Assembly (NCBI RefSeq): GCF_002102345.1
Contig: NZ_LQPP01000025.1
Location: forward strand, 1 to 64,000
DNA from: Mycolicibacterium peregrinum
Lineage (GTDB): Bacteria > Actinomycetota > Actinomycetes > Mycobacteriales > Mycobacteriaceae
DNA: 64,000 bases
Reading direction: 5' to 3'
A program made the position numbers and the translations under genes. This document shows positions 45,431 to 54,199 of the stretch, one piece after another (the stretch's first letter is position 1; every line of letters begins with the position of its first letter). The notes under the pieces are model-generated. The model was given only the letters and a program-made list of their open reading frames with translations, did not search any database and was not told the origin of the DNA.

Positions 45431-46101
45431 GCGGCCGCCTTGACTCGGCGGGACGCGCCGGGCGTTCGGGGCGTGCGATTCCACGGCGTGATGGCCTTGC
45501 CGGCCAACATGATCAGGGTGTCGATGACGACGGCCAGCACGAAGATTGCGATGATCCCCGCGACGATCTGGTCACTCTTGTTGGACTGATAGCCCTCGGT
45601 GAACCAGGTGCCGAGGCCGCCGATGCCGATCACCGAACCCACCGACACCATCGAGATGTTGGTCACGGCCACCACCCGCAGCCCGGCGATCAGCACCGGG
45701 ATGGCCAGCGGCAGTTCCACCTTGAGCATCCGCACCCACGGTCGGTAGCCGATCGCCGTCGCCGCGTCACGCACCTGCTCGTCCACCGCGTCGAGCGCCT
45801 CCGGCACCGCCCGCACCAACAGGGCCGTCGTGTAAAGCGTCAGCGCCACAATGACATTGGCCTCGTCCAGGATGCGGGTCGGGATGACCAGCGGCAGCAC
45901 CACGAACAACGCCAGCGACGGGATGGTGAAGATGATGCTCGCGGTCAGGGTGGTCAGCCGCCGCAGCGCCGTGGTGCGTTGAACCGCCGCACCCAACGGC
46001 ACCGCGATCAGCAAGCCGAGCACGATCGGCACCAGTGACAACCGCAGGTGCACGATGGTCAACGCCCACAGGTCGTCGAGGTGGTTCAGCAGATACCGCA
46101 C
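45427..46101 (-). CDS. proW: Osmoprotectant ABC transporter permease ProW
   Basis: The 224-residue permease has about six membrane segments, an EAA-like loop (AATAIGYRPWVRMLKVELP), and lies between proV and proZ with overlaps or 3-bp gaps. Corresponds to Rv3757c. Forms the membrane channel with ProZ. Confidence 0.92.
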   Translation of the reverse strand: MRYLLNHLDDLWALTIVHLRLSLVPIVLGLLIAVPLGAAVQRTTALRRLTTLTASIIFTIPSLALFVVLPLVIPTRILDEANVIVALTLYTTALLVRAVPEALDAVDEQVRDAATAIGYRPWVRMLKVELPLAIPVLIAGLRVVAVTNISMVSVGSVIGIGGLGTWFTEGYQSNKSDQIVAGIIAIFVLAVVIDTLIMLAGKAITPWNRTPRTPGASRRVKAAA

Positions 46102-46104
46102 GGG

Positions 46105-47211
46105 CTATCCCAACTCCGGGACGCGGCGCTGCTCCTTGAGCGCTTCCAGCACGTCGTCGGCACGCACACCCCCGAGGAGCCTGCCGTCGGCGTCAACCGC
46201 GACACCGAGACCGCTCGGCGACGACAGCGCGGAGTCCAGCGCCTGCCGCAGGGTGCCGTCGGGCGGAAAGAACGACCCGCCGCCGATGGTGCTGTCGTAG
46301 AGCTCGTTGCCCTTGCGATGCACCTCGACGCCCTCGGCATTGATCCACGCGAACGGCTTGCCTGATTTGATGACCAGCCGCCATTCGCCCGGGCTCAGGT
46401 CGAGCGCGTCGATATCGTCCTCGTCGACGTGTTCGATGTCGTGTAGCGGCAATCCACTGGTGTGGAAGAACTGCAGCCCGCGGTAACCGCGGTCGGCACC
46501 GACGAAGGCCGATACGAGTTCGTTGGCCGGGTTCGACAGGACAAAGGCGGGATCGGCGTATTGCAGTAGCGCCCCGCCGCGGCCGAACACCGCCACCTTG
46601 TCCCCGAGCTTGACCGCCTCGTCGATGTCGTGGGTGACGAACACGATCGTCTTCCGTAATTCGCTTTGCAATCGCAGGATTTCGGCCTGCAGATCTTCGC
46701 GGACCACTGGGTCGACCGCGCTGAACGGCTCGTCCATCAACAGAATCGGCGGGTCGGCGGCCAACGCGCGGGCCACCCCGACCCGCTGCTGCTGCCCGCC
46801 CGACAGCTGCGCCGGGTACCGGTCGGCAAGTTTCGGGTCGAGCCCCACCCGTTCCATCACACCGATCGCGGCCTTGCGGGCCTTGCGCCGGGATTCGCCC
46901 CGCAACACGGGCACGGTCGCGACGTTGTCGACCACCCGTAGATGCGGCATCAGCCCGGCGCTCTGGATGACGTAGCCGATGCCGAGGCGCAGCTTGACCG
47001 GATCGACCGTGCTGATGTCGTCCCCGTTGACGGTGATGGTGCCCGAGGTGGGGTCGATCATCCGGTTGATCATCCGCATCGAAGTGGTCTTACCGCAACC
47101 CGACGGACCGACGAACACCGTCAGGGTGCCTTGCGGCACTTCGAGATTGAGATTGTCGACGGCGACGGTGCCATCCGGGTACTGCTTGGTGACGTTCTCG
47201 AAGGTGATCAT
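46105..47211 (-). CDS. proV: Osmoprotectant ABC transporter ATP-binding protein ProV
   Basis: The 368-residue ATPase has Walker A GPSGCGKTTSM, signature LSGGQQQRVGVARAL, Walker B ILLMDEPFSAVDP, and a C-terminal CBS-like region (about 250-368). I start at the ATG at 47211 (MITFENVTKQYPDG), which overlaps the proX stop; a longer frame exists upstream. Corresponds to Rv3758c. Confidence 0.94.
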   Translation of the reverse strand: MITFENVTKQYPDGTVAVDNLNLEVPQGTLTVFVGPSGCGKTTSMRMINRMIDPTSGTITVNGDDISTVDPVKLRLGIGYVIQSAGLMPHLRVVDNVATVPVLRGESRRKARKAAIGVMERVGLDPKLADRYPAQLSGGQQQRVGVARALAADPPILLMDEPFSAVDPVVREDLQAEILRLQSELRKTIVFVTHDIDEAVKLGDKVAVFGRGGALLQYADPAFVLSNPANELVSAFVGADRGYRGLQFFHTSGLPLHDIEHVDEDDIDALDLSPGEWRLVIKSGKPFAWINAEGVEVHRKGNELYDSTIGGGSFFPPDGTLRQALDSALSSPSGLGVAVDADGRLLGGVRADDVLEALKEQRRVPELG

Positions 47212-48140
47212 TTGATCATCCGCCGATCGAATCCATTGTCCCTGATCCATTTTCCGGCCGCCTCGTCCGGGTCGACACCGGTATTGCCCTCGACGGCGGT
47301 GTTCAGCTCGATCAGGGCGTCGGTGGTGAGCTTGGCCGACACCGCGTCGAGCACGGTCTTGAGTTCATTCGACATCTTCTGCGAGGCCACCAGCGGAACG
47401 ACATTGGCGGCCAGGAAGACGTTCGCGGGATCTCCCAGCGGCACCAGGTGGTGCTGAGAGATCGCCGGTGAGGTGCTGAAGATGTTGGCGGCCGTGACGG
47501 CCCCACTGTTGAGCGCTTGAACGGTCGCCGGACCGCCACCGTCACTGATCGCGACGAAATTGACGGGCGCGATGTCCAGCCCATACCGGGACTTCAGGCC
47601 GACCAGTCCGGTCTGCCGGGTCTGAAACTCCGACGGTGCACCGACTTTCACCTGAGCCGAATGCGCAGCCAGATCGGCGACGGTCTTCAGATTCCAACGC
47701 TGGGCGGTCTCGGCGGTGACCGCGAGGGTGTCCTTGTCCTCGGCCGGTGAGGGATACAGGATCGACAGGTCGCCCGGCAGGGCCTTGAACAGCGCGATCA
47801 GCACCTCGTCAGGAGTGGTGGCAGTGGCCTCGGCATCGAAGTACTGCAGGAGATTCCCGGTGTACTCGGGGATCAGATCGATCGAGTGGTCCTGCACCGC
47901 AGGCACATACGTCTCGCGGCTACCGATACCGAACTGCCGGCGGATCTGAAAGCCATTGGCCTCCAGAGCCTGGGCATAGATCTCGGCGATGATCTTGGAC
48001 TCCGGGAAGTCGGCCGACCCGACGGTGATCGACTTCAGGTCACCCGAGATCGGCCCGCCGCCCAACGGATTGGCACTGCCACAACCGGACAAAAAGAAGG
48101 CAAGCAGTATTGCCAGAGTCGCCAGGGTTTTGCGGTGCAT
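47208..48140 (-). CDS. proX: Osmoprotectant-binding lipoprotein ProX
   Basis: The 310-residue binding protein has a lipobox FLSGCGS and the OpuAC domain, with SITVGSADFPESKIIAEIYA and EYTGNLLQYF. It is first in the four-gene proXVWZ operon, which runs on the minus strand with ATGA or near-ATGA junctions, and captures betaine/choline-type solutes outside the membrane. Corresponds to Rv3759c. Confidence 0.93.
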   Translation of the reverse strand: MHRKTLATLAILLAFFLSGCGSANPLGGGPISGDLKSITVGSADFPESKIIAEIYAQALEANGFQIRRQFGIGSRETYVPAVQDHSIDLIPEYTGNLLQYFDAEATATTPDEVLIALFKALPGDLSILYPSPAEDKDTLAVTAETAQRWNLKTVADLAAHSAQVKVGAPSEFQTRQTGLVGLKSRYGLDIAPVNFVAISDGGGPATVQALNSGAVTAANIFSTSPAISQHHLVPLGDPANVFLAANVVPLVASQKMSNELKTVLDAVSAKLTTDALIELNTAVEGNTGVDPDEAAGKWIRDNGFDRRMIK

Positions 48141-48254
48141 CCGCGTCCTTTCGGCGGTTCAGCCTTTCTCCAGACCCTAACGGCACACCCGACATGCCGC
48201 CGCGCTTTACCTCAGGGTGTTTGCTTTGACGCCGCGACGGGCAAAGATGTCAGT

Positions 48255-48650
48255 ATGACCAGCGATCCGTCTGCATCGCCCGATCTGCCTGAGCCGACGC
48301 CGAATGTGCCGGTGACACCGACTCCCGACCCAGGCAAAGTCCCCGATGCCGGCAAGCCCCCCGCCAAGTCAGGTAAGGCCGCCGAGCCCAAACTGACCCG
48401 CGCCGGGGCGCTGTGGTCAGCATTGATCCTGGGTTTCCTGGTGCTCATCGTGCTGCTGATCTTCATCGCGCAGAACACCGAGCCGGTCCCGATGACGTTT
48501 TTGGCCTGGCACTGGTCGTTGCCGACAGGCGTGGCGATCCTGGGCGCCGCGGTGGCCGGCGGATTGCTGACCGTCGCCGCCGGATCGGCGCGAATCTTCC
48601 AGTTGCGCCGCACGGCCAAGAAGAACTTCAAGGCCGCTCAGCGCAGCTGA
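48255..48650 (+). CDS. LapA/DUF1049-domain membrane protein (Rv3760-like)
   Basis: The 131-residue protein has a Pro-rich acidic N-terminus (PTPNVPVTPTPDPGK), two membrane segments (about 52-74 and 85-110) with the LapA signature IAQNTEPVPMTFLAW between them, and a basic C-terminus. It is divergent from proX with 114 bp between. Function unknown. Confidence 0.85.
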   Translation: MTSDPSASPDLPEPTPNVPVTPTPDPGKVPDAGKPPAKSGKAAEPKLTRAGALWSALILGFLVLIVLLIFIAQNTEPVPMTFLAWHWSLPTGVAILGAAVAGGLLTVAAGSARIFQLRRTAKKNFKAAQRS

Positions 48651-48654
48651 CGCG

Positions 48655-49683
48655 TCAGCCGATGGCGCGTAGCCCCGAGGCGATCGCCGGGGCCACCGCC
48701 TCGCCGACACTCGAACCGCCGGGCGCCTCAGAGCCCTGGCGGGCACGGAAGTCGATCCCCGCGGCGATGATCGCTGCCTTGAAGTACGCCAGCGCCATGT
48801 AGAAGTCCCAATGCGCCAGGTCCTGGCCGGACTGCACCGAGTAGCGGTTGGCCAACTCATCGGCCGACGGCATCTGCGGTGAACTCCACGCCGCTTCCAT
48901 GCTCAGGATCAGGTTGAACATCGGGTCGCGGTACACGCACATCAGCGCGGCGTCGCTCAGCGGGTCGCCCAGCGTGGACAGCTCCCAGTCGAGCACCGCG
49001 AGGACCTTTGTCGGATCCTGTGCGTCCAGGATCGTGTTGTCGATGCGGTAGTCACCGTGCACGATCGAGTTGCGGCTCTGGGCCGGAACCGAATCCGCCA
49101 GGGCCTGGTGCAGGCGCTTGACGTCGTCGTCGCGGGGGTCGTCCGGCAGCCGGACCAGGTCCCACTGCGATCCCCAGCGGCGTACCTGGCGTTCCAGGTA
49201 GCCGGTGGGCTTGCCGAAATCGCCGAGGCCGACGGCCTCGGGGTCCACCGCGTGCAGGTCGGCCAACACACGGATCAGGGCGTCGACGCTGTCGCTGATC
49301 ACGGTCTCGTCGCCCAGCTCGGCAAGCTCGGATGCGCTGCGGACCACCCGGCCGTCCACGTTCTCGACCATCTGGAACGGAGCACCCAACACGGAATCGT
49401 CGTTGCTCATCGTCACTGCCCGCGCGACCGGGACCGCGGTACCGGCCAGCCCCGCCACCACCTTGTACTCGCGGGCCATGTCATGTGCAGACGGGGTCAG
49501 ACCGTGCAGCGGCGGACGGCGCAGCACCCAGGCGGACTCGTCGTCGCACACCCGGAACGTCAGGTTGGAACGGCCACCGGCGATCAGCTCGGCGCGGAGC
49601 TCACCGCTGCGGGCGATGCCCTCCGAGCGCAGATGCCGGTCCAGGGCGGTGAGGTCGAGCCCCTCCAGATTTGTCACCGTCAC
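48655..49683 (-). CDS. Phosphotransferase-family protein (Rv3761c-like, ACAD10-type kinase fold)
   Basis: The 342-residue protein has the APH kinase core: AGGRSNLTFRV, catalytic VHGDYRIDN and LDWELSTLGDPLSDAA. Homologs are linked to acyl-CoA dehydrogenase systems, and Rv3761c is named FadE36 although it has this kinase fold. It follows a histidine phosphatase and precedes no acyl-CoA dehydrogenase here. Substrate unknown. Confidence 0.87.
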   Translation of the reverse strand: MTVTNLEGLDLTALDRHLRSEGIARSGELRAELIAGGRSNLTFRVCDDESAWVLRRPPLHGLTPSAHDMAREYKVVAGLAGTAVPVARAVTMSNDDSVLGAPFQMVENVDGRVVRSASELAELGDETVISDSVDALIRVLADLHAVDPEAVGLGDFGKPTGYLERQVRRWGSQWDLVRLPDDPRDDDVKRLHQALADSVPAQSRNSIVHGDYRIDNTILDAQDPTKVLAVLDWELSTLGDPLSDAALMCVYRDPMFNLILSMEAAWSSPQMPSADELANRYSVQSGQDLAHWDFYMALAYFKAAIIAAGIDFRARQGSEAPGGSSVGEAVAPAIASGLRAIG

Positions 49684-49686
49684 TGT

Positions 49687-50295
49687 TTACCACCGGACAT
49701 TTCGAGGCAGCAGGTCCCATACGTGTTCGGTCCCGTTGACCGAGGCGACGGCCAGCTTGCCCGAGCGCGATGACAGCAGCCGGGTGACCGAGGCGTAGTC
49801 GACGTGGAAGGACAGCAGCCGCTGGGTCTGCAGGATCTGGTGCAACAGCACGTTGATCACCCCACCGTGGCTGAACACCGCGACGGTGCCGTCATGGTCA
49901 CCGGCCTCCACCAGGTCCTCGACGGCGGCACCGATCCTGGCCATGAACGCGTTCTCGTCCACGCTGCTGGGCAGGTGACCGTTCACCAACCGCGCCAGCT
50001 CCTCGGGGTTCTCCTTGGCGATCTCCTCGATCGGCACGTAGTGCGACATGTCGCGGTCGTACTCGGCGAGCCGCTCGTCGACCTCGACCTCAAGGCCCAG
50101 CTCCTCGGCGACCGGTCCCGCGGTCTGGATCGCACGCCGCTGCGGGCTGCTGACGAGGCGGCTGACGGGAAAGCGGGCCAGGGCGGCGGGCAGCCGCTGC
50201 GCCTGGGCGATGCCTTCTTCGGACAGGTCGGGATCGGACCCTTGACCGGGCTCGCTACGCAGCGGTAAAGCATGTCGGACCAGAAGCAGTTGCAC
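49687..50295 (-). CDS. Histidine phosphatase family protein
   Basis: The 202-residue protein begins with a GTG at 50295 (VQLLLVRHALPLRS), carrying the RHG-type motif in LLVRHALP. The second catalytic segment FSHGGVINVLLH is present near residue 141. It is separated from the phosphotransferase gene by 3 bp, so the two are co-transcribed. Substrate unknown. Confidence 0.88.
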   Translation of the reverse strand: MQLLLVRHALPLRSEPGQGSDPDLSEEGIAQAQRLPAALARFPVSRLVSSPQRRAIQTAGPVAEELGLEVEVDERLAEYDRDMSHYVPIEEIAKENPEELARLVNGHLPSSVDENAFMARIGAAVEDLVEAGDHDGTVAVFSHGGVINVLLHQILQTQRLLSFHVDYASVTRLLSSRSGKLAVASVNGTEHVWDLLPRNVRW

Positions 50296-50343
50296 CGTGC
50301 CACCATAGGGCCGCGGTGTAAGCCGGCCGGAGAGGGTCATCAC

Positions 50344-51099
50344 ATGGGATATGCCGACGAGTTGTTCGACCTCACCGGCCGGGTGGTCCTGGTCACCGGC
50401 GGCAGCCGCGGGCTGGGCCGCGAGATCGCGATGGGAGCCGCGCACTGCGGCGCCGACGTGGTGGTTGCCAGCCGCAACCTGGACTCCTGTGTGACCACCG
50501 CCGAGGAGATCAGCGCGGCCACCGGTCGCGCCGCCCTCCCCTATCAGGTGCACGTCGGCCGGTGGGATCAGCTCGACGGTCTGGTGGACGCGGTGTACGA
50601 GCGGTTCGGCAAGGTCGACGTGCTGGTCAACAACGCCGGCATGTCACCGCTGTACGAGTCGCTGGGCTCGGTCAGCGAGAAACTCTTCGACTCGGTCTTC
50701 AACCTGAATCTCAAAGGGCCGTTCCGGCTTTCGGCCCTGCTCGGTGAGCGCATGGTCGCCGACGGCGGCGGCGCGATCATCAACGTCAGCTCATCCGGCT
50801 CGCTACGGCCCGACCAGTACATGCTCCCCTACGCCGCGGCCAAGGCCGGGCTCAACGCCATGACCGAAGGGCTGGCCAAGGCATTCGGTCCGACCGTGCG
50901 GGTCAACACCCTGATGGCGGGGCCGTTCCTCACCGATGTCAGCAAGGCCTGGGACATGGCCGGCGAGCCGTTCGCCCACCTCGCCCTGCAACGGGCCGGC
51001 AACCCTCCTGAGATCGTCGGGGCTGCACTGTTTCTGATGTCGGATGCGTCGAGCTTCACCACCGGCTCGATCCTGCGGGTGGACGGCGGCCTGCCCTGA
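50344..51099 (+). CDS. Short-chain dehydrogenase/reductase
   Basis: The 251-residue SDR has VTGGSRGLGREIA, NNAG in VLVNNAGMS, catalytic serines in INVSSSGS, and Y-x-x-x-K in PYAAAKAGLNAM. The C-terminal GSILRVDGGLP is typical. I start at the ATG at 50344. It is divergent from the histidine phosphatase by 48 bp and lies just before the GntR gene of the phosphonate island. Substrate unknown. Confidence 0.9.
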   Translation: MGYADELFDLTGRVVLVTGGSRGLGREIAMGAAHCGADVVVASRNLDSCVTTAEEISAATGRAALPYQVHVGRWDQLDGLVDAVYERFGKVDVLVNNAGMSPLYESLGSVSEKLFDSVFNLNLKGPFRLSALLGERMVADGGGAIINVSSSGSLRPDQYMLPYAAAKAGLNAMTEGLAKAFGPTVRVNTLMAGPFLTDVSKAWDMAGEPFAHLALQRAGNPPEIVGAALFLMSDASSFTTGSILRVDGGLP

Positions 51100-51154
51100 C
51101 AGGGCGCGGTAATGTAGCGCGGTAGCAAACTTGTCATGACACCCTGACCGGAAG

Positions 51155-51904
51155 GTGATGCGGATGGCGGGGCCCGTTTCGCGCCACGAGCACGTCGCCT
51201 CCGAACTGCGTCAGCGCATCAGACGCGGCGACTACGCCATCGGAGCGCCCCTACCCACCGAGAGCGCGCTGTGCGCCGAGTTCGACGTGTCGCGCGGTCC
51301 GGTGCGCCAGGCTCTGGCGACGTTGAAGAACGAGGGCCTGATCCGGGTCTCGCGGGGAAAGCCGGCGGTGGTCCGCAGTCATGACGCCACCCAGACCCTG
51401 GACACGTTCACGCCGTTCACCCAATGGGCCGAGCGTGCCGGTCGCGTCGCGGGCAACCGCACGATCGAGGTGGCTCGCCGTCGCGCCTCCGAAACCGCCA
51501 TCGAGGCATTGGGTTTGACCGCCGACGACTTCGTGGTCGAGGTGTTGCGCGTCCGCCTGCTCGACGGCGAACCGGCGATGATCGAGCGCAGCACCTTCAT
51601 CGAATCCGTGGGTTCCCTGCTGTTCGAGTTCGATACCGACTCCGGCTCGATGACCGACTACCTGGCCAGCCGCGACGTCTACTTCGACTCGATGGAACAT
51701 GTCCTCGACGCGGTGGCGGCCGGACCCGACGACGCCGCGAATCTCGGTATCGCGCCCGGCAGTCCGTTGTTGCGGGAGCGACGGGTCTCGCGCGACCAGC
51801 ACGGCGTCGTGTTCGAGTGTGCCGACGACCGCTACCGGCCGGACGTCGTCACGTTCAGCATCGTCAACGCGCGCACCAAATTTTCCTCCGCCGAACAGAC
51901 ATAA
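51155..51904 (+). CDS. GntR/HutC-family regulator with UTRA domain
   Basis: The 249-residue regulator has a winged HTH (about 10-75) with LPTESALCAEFDVSRGPVRQ and a UTRA ligand domain (about 95-240). The gene is 26 bp from an AACTTGTCATGACA box, which shares the 9-mer AACTTGTCA with the promoter region of the oxidoreductase at 55.3 kb. It ends at a long palindrome. Its neighbours suggest it controls phosphonate or organophosphate catabolism. Confidence 0.88.
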   Translation: MMRMAGPVSRHEHVASELRQRIRRGDYAIGAPLPTESALCAEFDVSRGPVRQALATLKNEGLIRVSRGKPAVVRSHDATQTLDTFTPFTQWAERAGRVAGNRTIEVARRRASETAIEALGLTADDFVVEVLRVRLLDGEPAMIERSTFIESVGSLLFEFDTDSGSMTDYLASRDVYFDSMEHVLDAVAAGPDDAANLGIAPGSPLLRERRVSRDQHGVVFECADDRYRPDVVTFSIVNARTKFSSAEQT

Positions 51905-51944
51905 AACTGTCCCTTTTCGCGTGAAAAGCGACAGTTCTATGTCT
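51897..51944. terminator. Long palindrome between the convergent GntR and MFS genes
   Basis: AGACATA (51897-51903) pairs with TATGTCT (51938-51944); AACTGTC (51905-51911) with GACAGTT (51930-51936); CTTTTC (51913-51918) with GAAAAG (51923-51928). The hairpin covers the GntR stop codon and lies 10 bp from the MFS stop. The best reading is a bidirectional terminator; an extra regulator-binding role is possible because the outer arms are so long. Confidence 0.75.
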
Positions 51945-51954
51945 GCTCGCGGGG

Positions 51955-53289
51955 TCAGTCCGCAGCAGGCATCCGGTTCCAGTGCGGGATGAGCAACAGC
52001 ATGGACAGCAGTGCGGCACCGGCGAATCCGTAGAACAGTGTCGAGGTGCTCAGGTAGCCGGGCAGCAGCCCGCCGAGGATGGCGCCGACCGAACCGCAAC
52101 AGTTGATGAACCCGGCCGCGGTACCGGCGTGCTTGGAAGTACCGAAGTCGACCGCGGCGACACAGGAGATCATCGCGTCGGCGCCGTAGACACTCAGGCC
52201 GATCAGGCCGAGCACCACCACCATGATCCAGGCACTGCCGGTCGCGGTCAGCGGACCGAACAACGCGAGCACCGCCACCAGGATCCCGAGACTGATCACG
52301 CAGGCGGGCACCCGTCGCGCACTGAACACGCGGTCGGAGATCCGGCCGAGCAGGATCGGGGCGATCACGCCCGCCACACCGAACGCCACCGGGATGGTCA
52401 CGGCCTGGAATTTGTCACCGTCGGCCAGGCGTTCCGCGACGATCACCGGACCCCACAGCAGGATCGCGTAGCGGGCCGGCTTGAGCAGGAAGTACGACGC
52501 GCCAAGGGTTCTCACCATGCTGTCACTCAGCACCACCTTCAGCGACTCCCGCCACGACGGGGTCGGTTCGGCGACCGCCTCGGCCTCGGGCGACTCGTCG
52601 AGTTCGACGCCTTCCCGGGCATCCTGCGCTGCCCGGTACTCCTCGATCGGCGGCAACCCGACATCCTGCGGCCGGTTGCGCTGGAACAACAGCACGAGCA
52701 CGAACACCCCGACCACGATGGCCGCGCCGGTGAAGAACGCGGCCCGCCACGTGCCGAACACGTCGTAGGCCGCCCAACCGAGAATCGGTGCAGCCACCAG
52801 GCCGCCGAATGCGTAGTTGGTGCTCCACAATCCGAGGACGCGACCCCGTTCTCCGATCGAGAAGAACTGGGCCATGTTGCTCAGCGTCGGGGACCAGCCG
52901 GTGGACTGGGCCAGGCCCTGAACGATCATCAGCGGCAGCAGGAACACCAGCGCGGGCAACAGCCCCATGAAGACGGTGGCGATCGCCGATATCGCGAGAC
53001 CGCCGAGAATGACCACCCTGGGACCGAAGCGGTCGGACACCTGTCCCCAGACGAACTGCCCGGCCGCATACGCCGCGAGGTAGGCGGCATCGAGGTTGGC
53101 CAGGGTGCTCTTGGTCAGGTGCGTGGACAGGATGGGGTCTTCGAGGATGCCGAGCTTGGCGACAGAGAAGGCCTGCCGGGTGAAATAGAAACCGGCGTAG
53201 GCGATCCAGGTGACGGCGAAGATCTGGAACCGCCAGCGCTTGTAGCGGGGAACGATCGTGGTAGGGGTGGGGATCGCGGTTTGGGTCAT
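51955..53289 (-). CDS. MFS transporter of the organophosphate/phosphate antiporter (GlpT/UhpT) type
   Basis: The 444-residue protein has twelve membrane segments and the OPA signature IAYAGFYFTRQAFSVAKL near the N-terminus (residues about 30-47), then WGQVSDRFGPRVVILGG after segment 3. This family imports phosphorylated organic compounds. Next to a phosphonatase-like gene it is a plausible importer of a phosphonate or phosphate ester. It is separated from that gene by a 185-bp spacer with a GC-rich hairpin. Confidence 0.85.
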   Translation of the reverse strand: MTQTAIPTPTTIVPRYKRWRFQIFAVTWIAYAGFYFTRQAFSVAKLGILEDPILSTHLTKSTLANLDAAYLAAYAAGQFVWGQVSDRFGPRVVILGGLAISAIATVFMGLLPALVFLLPLMIVQGLAQSTGWSPTLSNMAQFFSIGERGRVLGLWSTNYAFGGLVAAPILGWAAYDVFGTWRAAFFTGAAIVVGVFVLVLLFQRNRPQDVGLPPIEEYRAAQDAREGVELDESPEAEAVAEPTPSWRESLKVVLSDSMVRTLGASYFLLKPARYAILLWGPVIVAERLADGDKFQAVTIPVAFGVAGVIAPILLGRISDRVFSARRVPACVISLGILVAVLALFGPLTATGSAWIMVVVLGLIGLSVYGADAMISCVAAVDFGTSKHAGTAAGFINCCGSVGAILGGLLPGYLSTSTLFYGFAGAALLSMLLLIPHWNRMPAAD

Positions 53290-53414
53290 GAGATTGCACC
53301 TCTGGTGGGCGTGCTGCAGGCAGGCGGTGTGCTGACGGGCCGGGGCAGATTGCCGAGCGAGTGTGGCCGAACGTCAAAGGCAGGTTTCTCTTGCGAGAAC
53401 GGTGCAGAGGGGGT

Positions 53415-53452
53415 GCGGCGGTCGGGAGGCGCGGCCTGCGACCGACCGCCGC
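53415..53452 (-). terminator. GC-rich hairpin between the HAD and MFS genes
   Basis: GCGGCGGTCGG (53415-53425) and CCGACCGCCGC (53442-53452) form a perfect 11-bp stem with a 16-nt loop, 23 bp past the stop of the HAD gene in its reading direction. No T run follows. It could be a U-less terminator, an attenuator or a processing site. The remainder of the 185-bp spacer shows no other feature. Confidence 0.6.
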
Positions 53453-53474
53453 GGGGGTGAGGGTGGTTGGCGGA

Positions 53475-54173
53475 CTACCGGAGGGCTGCCACCAGAGCGG
53501 GGAGATCGGCGACGCTGTCGAGGACGTGGGTGGCTCCGGCCTCGGACAGCTGGGCCCGGTTGTGGGCCCCGGTCAGCACCCCGATCGAGGCCCGCGCGCC
53601 GGCGCGCAGCCCGCTGATGACGTCCGACGAGGTGTCACCCAAGACGATCATCGAACGCACCGAATCGGTTCGGGTCTGCATCAGCGCAGTCAGCGGCATG
53701 TCCGGGAAGGGCCGGCCGCGCACACTCTCCGACGGGCACAGCACCACGTCGGCGAGGTTCTGCCAGCCCAGCGCATCGATGATGGCCGACTGGGTCTCCC
53801 GGGCGAATCCGGTGGTCAGCGCGGTCTTGAGACCGCTGGAACGCAAAGATGTAATGACATCTTCGGCGCCGGGGATCGGGCTGCACTTACCCTCGGACAC
53901 CAACTGCGCGTAGCAGCGTTCGAACTCCTTGTTCGCGGCCTGCGCCTGCTCCTCGTTGCCCTTGGCCAGATGCCGGAACACCACGATCTTGGACTGGCCC
54001 ATGGTGTCGGTGACGTAGCGCAGCATCTCCTCACGGTCGGCGTCCGTCTTCGACAGACCCGCATGGCTGTCGGCGGCCAGGAACGATTGCTGAACCAGCC
54101 CGCTGTCCTCGACGGTGGTTCCAGCCATGTCGAAGACGACGAGGCTGATCGGATCAGTTGCTTTGGTACCCAT
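53475..54173 (-). CDS. Phosphonatase-like HAD hydrolase (PhnX-like)
   Basis: The 232-residue HAD protein has the nucleophile D15 in VVFDMAGTTVEDSG, the MGQSKIVVF motif with K62 at the position of the Schiff-base lysine of phosphonoacetaldehyde hydrolase, and the final acidic GDTSSDV. Chosen start is the ATG at 54173. The pairing with an HpnW-type flavoenzyme (next gene) is the arrangement known for 2-aminoethylphosphonate-related catabolism. K62 supports true phosphonatase chemistry. Confidence 0.87.
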   Translation of the reverse strand: MGTKATDPISLVVFDMAGTTVEDSGLVQQSFLAADSHAGLSKTDADREEMLRYVTDTMGQSKIVVFRHLAKGNEEQAQAANKEFERCYAQLVSEGKCSPIPGAEDVITSLRSSGLKTALTTGFARETQSAIIDALGWQNLADVVLCPSESVRGRPFPDMPLTALMQTRTDSVRSMIVLGDTSSDVISGLRAGARASIGVLTGAHNRAQLSEAGATHVLDSVADLPALVAALR

Positions 54174-54199
54174 TGGTTTATCCCTTCGTTTTGGATCGG

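Noticed and set aside
51132-51141. TGTCATGACA as a separate operator
   Set aside because: A 10-bp perfect palindrome is short and may just be part of the AACTTGTCA box; not listed on its own.
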